DNA of 6,864 bases from Acetothermia bacterium UBA7521 (GTDB lineage Bacteria; Bipolaricaulota; Bipolaricaulia; Bipolaricaulales; Bipolaricaulaceae), in the NCBI GenBank assembly GCA_002479455.1, contig DLNB01000064.1:19525-26388 (forward strand), written 5' to 3'. The position numbers were made by a program, and so were the translations under genes. Positions 5,109 to 6,864 of this stretch are shown in pieces. The number at the start of each line of letters is the position of its first letter. The stretch's first letter is position 1. The notes below the pieces were generated by a model. The model did no database searches. It saw only the letters and a list, made by a program, of their open reading frames with translations, and was not told the origin of the DNA.

Positions 5109-6140
5109 CTACAATCTGAGGTCGGCCTTGTGACACGCCTCGAGGAACGCGGTGAGGAGCTTGATCGTGGCCTCGATGTCATCCATGTGCGCCGCTTCGA
5201 CCACGGAGTGCACGTACCGCGTGGGCACGGACAGGGTCACCACCGCCGCCCCCTCTTGTGCCAGTTGGATCGCGCCCGCATCGGTCCCGCCCCGGGGGAG
5301 GATCTCCATCTGGTACGGAATCTTCTTTGCCTCAGCGAGATCCACGAGGAATCGCACCAGGCCGGGGTGGGAGATCGAGGCGGAGTCCTTGAGCTTGATC
5401 GCGGCGCCCTTTCCGAGCTTCGTGACCTGCTCGTGGGCGGAGACGCCGGGCATATCGCACGCCAACGTCACGTCGAGGGCGACGCCGATATCGGGGTTGA
5501 TCGCGAATGCGCTCGTCCGCGCTCCCCGCAGCCCGACCTCTTCTTGAACCGTCCCCACGAAGTACACGTCGGCCTGGTGTGCTTTCAACCTCCGCATGGC
5601 CTCGATCCCTACGTACACGCCGAGCCGGTCGTCGAGGGCCTTGCCCGATAGGAGTTTCCCGACGCGGGTGAACGACTGGACCAGGGTTACCGGGTCGCCC
5701 ATTCGCACCTTCTTGGCGACTGCCTTCCCCGGGAGCCCCAGGTCTACGAACAGGTCTTGAACGCGGAGCTCCTTTCTCTTCTCGTCCTCGGTGAGGATGT
5801 GGATCGGTTTCGTCCCGATGAGTCCGATGAGGGCGCCGCCCGCGGTGTGGACCGTGACCCGCGACGCGATGAGGGTGCGGGGGTCGAATCCTCCTACCGG
5901 CTCGATCCGCAGGAATCCCGTCTCCTCGTCCACGTGGGACACGATGAACCCGATCTCGTCCATGTGGCCAGCCACGACAACCTTCGGGCTCCTGCCCTTC
6001 TTGTGGGCGATGAGGTTTCCCAGTCGATCCACTTCGATCGTGTCCACGTGACCCTTGAGGGCCGTGCGGGCGATCGTCCGAACACCTTCCTCGTGGCCAG
6101 GGATCCCGGCCGCCTCGGACAGCTTGCGCAGTAGTTCCAC
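5109..6140 (-). CDS. M42 family metallo-aminopeptidase
   Basis: This cytoplasmic, probably multimeric, two-metal aminopeptidase removes N-terminal residues from short peptides; relatives are called TET, deblocking aminopeptidase or (historically) endoglucanase CelM/FrvX. The 343 residues carry the whole catalytic set: H59 and D61 in AGHMDEIGF, bridging D170 in SGKALDDRLGV, the catalytic pair E200-E201 in TVQEEVGLRG, D223 in ALDVT, and H311 in PTRYVHS. GGTDAG (284-289) and the opening SEAAGIPGHEEGVR also fit the family, and the length is normal. The GTG at 6140 is chosen because AAGGAGG (6147-6153) lies six bases upstream and the family N-terminus starts there. A longer frame beginning at 6203 would run through the promoter region. 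It heads the minus-strand group and is divergent from the rhomboid gene. Peptide preference cannot be read from the sequence. Confidence 0.94.
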   Translation of the reverse strand: MELLRKLSEAAGIPGHEEGVRTIARTALKGHVDTIEVDRLGNLIAHKKGRSPKVVVAGHMDEIGFIVSHVDEETGFLRIEPVGGFDPRTLIASRVTVHTAGGALIGLIGTKPIHILTEDEKRKELRVQDLFVDLGLPGKAVAKKVRMGDPVTLVQSFTRVGKLLSGKALDDRLGVYVGIEAMRRLKAHQADVYFVGTVQEEVGLRGARTSAFAINPDIGVALDVTLACDMPGVSAHEQVTKLGKGAAIKLKDSASISHPGLVRFLVDLAEAKKIPYQMEILPRGGTDAGAIQLAQEGAAVVTLSVPTRYVHSVVEAAHMDDIEATIKLLTAFLEACHKADLRL

Positions 6141-6146
6141 CGTCAC

Positions 6147-6153
6147 CCTCCTT
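6147..6153 (-). promoter_or_regulatory. Shine-Dalgarno that fixes the M42 peptidase start
   Basis: AAGGAGG on the minus strand lies six bases before the GTG at 6140. A second GTG at 6146 touches the SD and is too close to be used. An ATG at 6165 is in another frame. Confidence 0.7.
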
Positions 6154-6168
6154 ATCCTTGCGCATGGT

Positions 6169-6174
6169 AGTATC
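6169..6174 (-). promoter_or_regulatory. Possible -10 box of the M42 peptidase gene
   Basis: GATACT on the minus strand would start transcription near 6162, nine bases before the SD. No convincing -35 is visible, so this is a weak call. Confidence 0.25.
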
Positions 6175-6216
6175 GGCGACCTCTGAGCACAACTACCCCC
6201 CACTCTGCCCGGCCGC

Positions 6217-6222
6217 TAGAAT
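6217..6222 (+). promoter_or_regulatory. Possible -10 box of the rhomboid gene
   Basis: TAGAAT (five of six consensus positions) lies 18 bases before the rhomboid ATG, giving a very short leader that starts at the SD (6229-6234). The -35 region at 16-18 bases is C-rich and not recognisable. Confidence 0.3.
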
Positions 6223-6240
6223 GGAATCGAGGAGCCTAAG

Positions 6241-6864
6241 ATGATCCCACTGCGCGACGGTCGACCGAGCGGAATCGTGCCCTACGTCACGATCGCCCTC
6301 ATCGCTCTGAATATCGTGGGGTTTCTGTACACCCTCAGCTACTCCGACCAACGTCTGGTGTTCCTCGACCGCTGTGCATGGGAAACTGCTTTCGGGCAGC
6401 CAGCTCCCGGGTTCAGCCCGGTTCTCTACCGTCGGTTCGGGCAAGGGTGCTTGTACCCGGTGATGGAACGCGATGAATTTGTGATCCGCTACGGACTTGT
6501 GGCGGCGGAGATCTGGTCAGGGCAAGACTTGCCCCCCCGTGTTCCGTTCCCGATCTGGCTCACGCTGTTCACTTCGATGTTCCTCCACGGGGGATGGCTC
6601 CACTTGCTGGGGAACATGCTCTACCTGTGGGTGTTTGGCGACAACGTCGAGGCGGCGATGGGGCGGTGGAGGTTCCTCCTGTTCTACCTCCTCGCGGGCG
6701 CCGGAGCAGCGCTCCTGCAGCTGGCGGTGTTTCCGCGGACGACGGTGCCGATGGTTGGGGCATCGGGGGCGATTGCGGGGGTTCTGGGGGCGTACCTCGT
6801 CCTCTACCCGTGGTCGCGGGTCCTGACCGTGGTCCCGCTGTTCTTCTTCCTCCACCTTGTGGAG
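6241..6864 (+). CDS. Rhomboid family intramembrane serine protease (3' end cut by window edge)
   Basis: The first 208 residues are present. The ATG is preceded by the SD GAGGAG (6229-6234) at six bases. The protein starts with MIPLRD, and a first membrane segment spans about 12-33. A loop of roughly 70 residues follows, then FTSMFLHGGWLHLLGNMLYLW (about 110-130), with H121 and N125 as the HxxxN oxyanion motif. More membrane segments lie at about 144-165 and 171-190, and the second carries the GASG motif with catalytic S175. The frame is open to the edge (VPLFFFLHLVE), so the catalytic histidine of the later membrane helix lies outside the window. Rhomboids cleave membrane proteins within or next to a transmembrane helix; the substrate is unknown. 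The first loop is longer than I expect for close relatives and contains C45 and C70, which might form a disulfide. Confidence 0.93.
   Translation, partial: MIPLRDGRPSGIVPYVTIALIALNIVGFLYTLSYSDQRLVFLDRCAWETAFGQPAPGFSPVLYRRFGQGCLYPVMERDEFVIRYGLVAAEIWSGQDLPPRVPFPIWLTLFTSMFLHGGWLHLLGNMLYLWVFGDNVEAAMGRWRFLLFYLLAGAGAALLQLAVFPRTTVPMVGASGAIAGVLGAYLVLYPWSRVLTVVPLFFFLHLVE

Noticed and set aside
4969..5136. In-frame N-terminal extension of the 8-oxoguanine deaminase to 5136
   Set aside because: It would overlap the M42 gene end and translate the palindromic spacer; the SD-led GTG at 4968 matches the family N-terminus.
6141..6203. Upstream start for the M42 peptidase at 6203
   Set aside because: The extra residues do not resemble the family N-terminus and run through the likely promoter; the GTG at 6140 has an ideally spaced SD.

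Overview
The window is GC-rich bacterial DNA (by eye about 60-65% GC), densely coding, with GTG, TTG and ATG starts. Some genes have clear Shine-Dalgarno (SD) sequences, and two appear to be leaderless. No ribosomal marker is present, so the phylum cannot be fixed from this sequence. A thermophilic or anaerobic candidate-phylum bacterium is possible, but that is only a guess. No insertion sequence, phage gene, CRISPR array or tRNA was seen.

Layout, left to right. (1) 1-288, minus: the N-terminal part of an exported glycine-rich protein of unknown function, cut by the window edge. (2) 289-476: a short intergenic region bracketed by imperfect 34-bp inverted repeats; one arm runs into the end of the next gene. 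(3) 437-1795, minus: a hydantoinase/dihydropyrimidinase-family cyclic amidohydrolase. (4) 1796-1851: a 56-bp divergent promoter region from which both flanking genes seem to be transcribed with almost no leader. (5) 1852-2925, plus: rlmN, the radical-SAM methyltransferase for 23S rRNA A2503 and tRNA A37. (6) 2926-3328: 403 bases without a protein gene, between convergent genes. It holds a near-consensus sigma-70 promoter (minus strand) directly upstream of a sequence that can fold into a closed, stem-rich structure; this is the best candidate here for something undescribed, a small RNA of roughly 130-145 nt. (7) 3329-4968, minus: an overlapping gene pair, 8-oxoguanine deaminase followed by a MoaD/ThiS-like ubiquitin-fold sulfur carrier. 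(8) 4969-5108: 140 bases of palindromic extragenic sequence. (9) 5109-6140, minus: an M42 family metallo-aminopeptidase. (10) 6141-6240: a divergent promoter region. (11) 6241-6864, plus: a rhomboid intramembrane serine protease cut by the window edge.

How the genes may work together. The 8-oxoguanine deaminase (8-oxoguanine to urate) and the hydantoinase-type amidohydrolase both act on nucleobase-like rings, and the MoaD-like carrier would fit molybdenum cofactor supply for a purine hydroxylase encoded elsewhere. A nucleobase salvage or degradation neighbourhood is therefore plausible but inferred. The M42 peptidase, RlmN and the rhomboid look like housekeeping or protein-turnover genes with no evident link to that theme.
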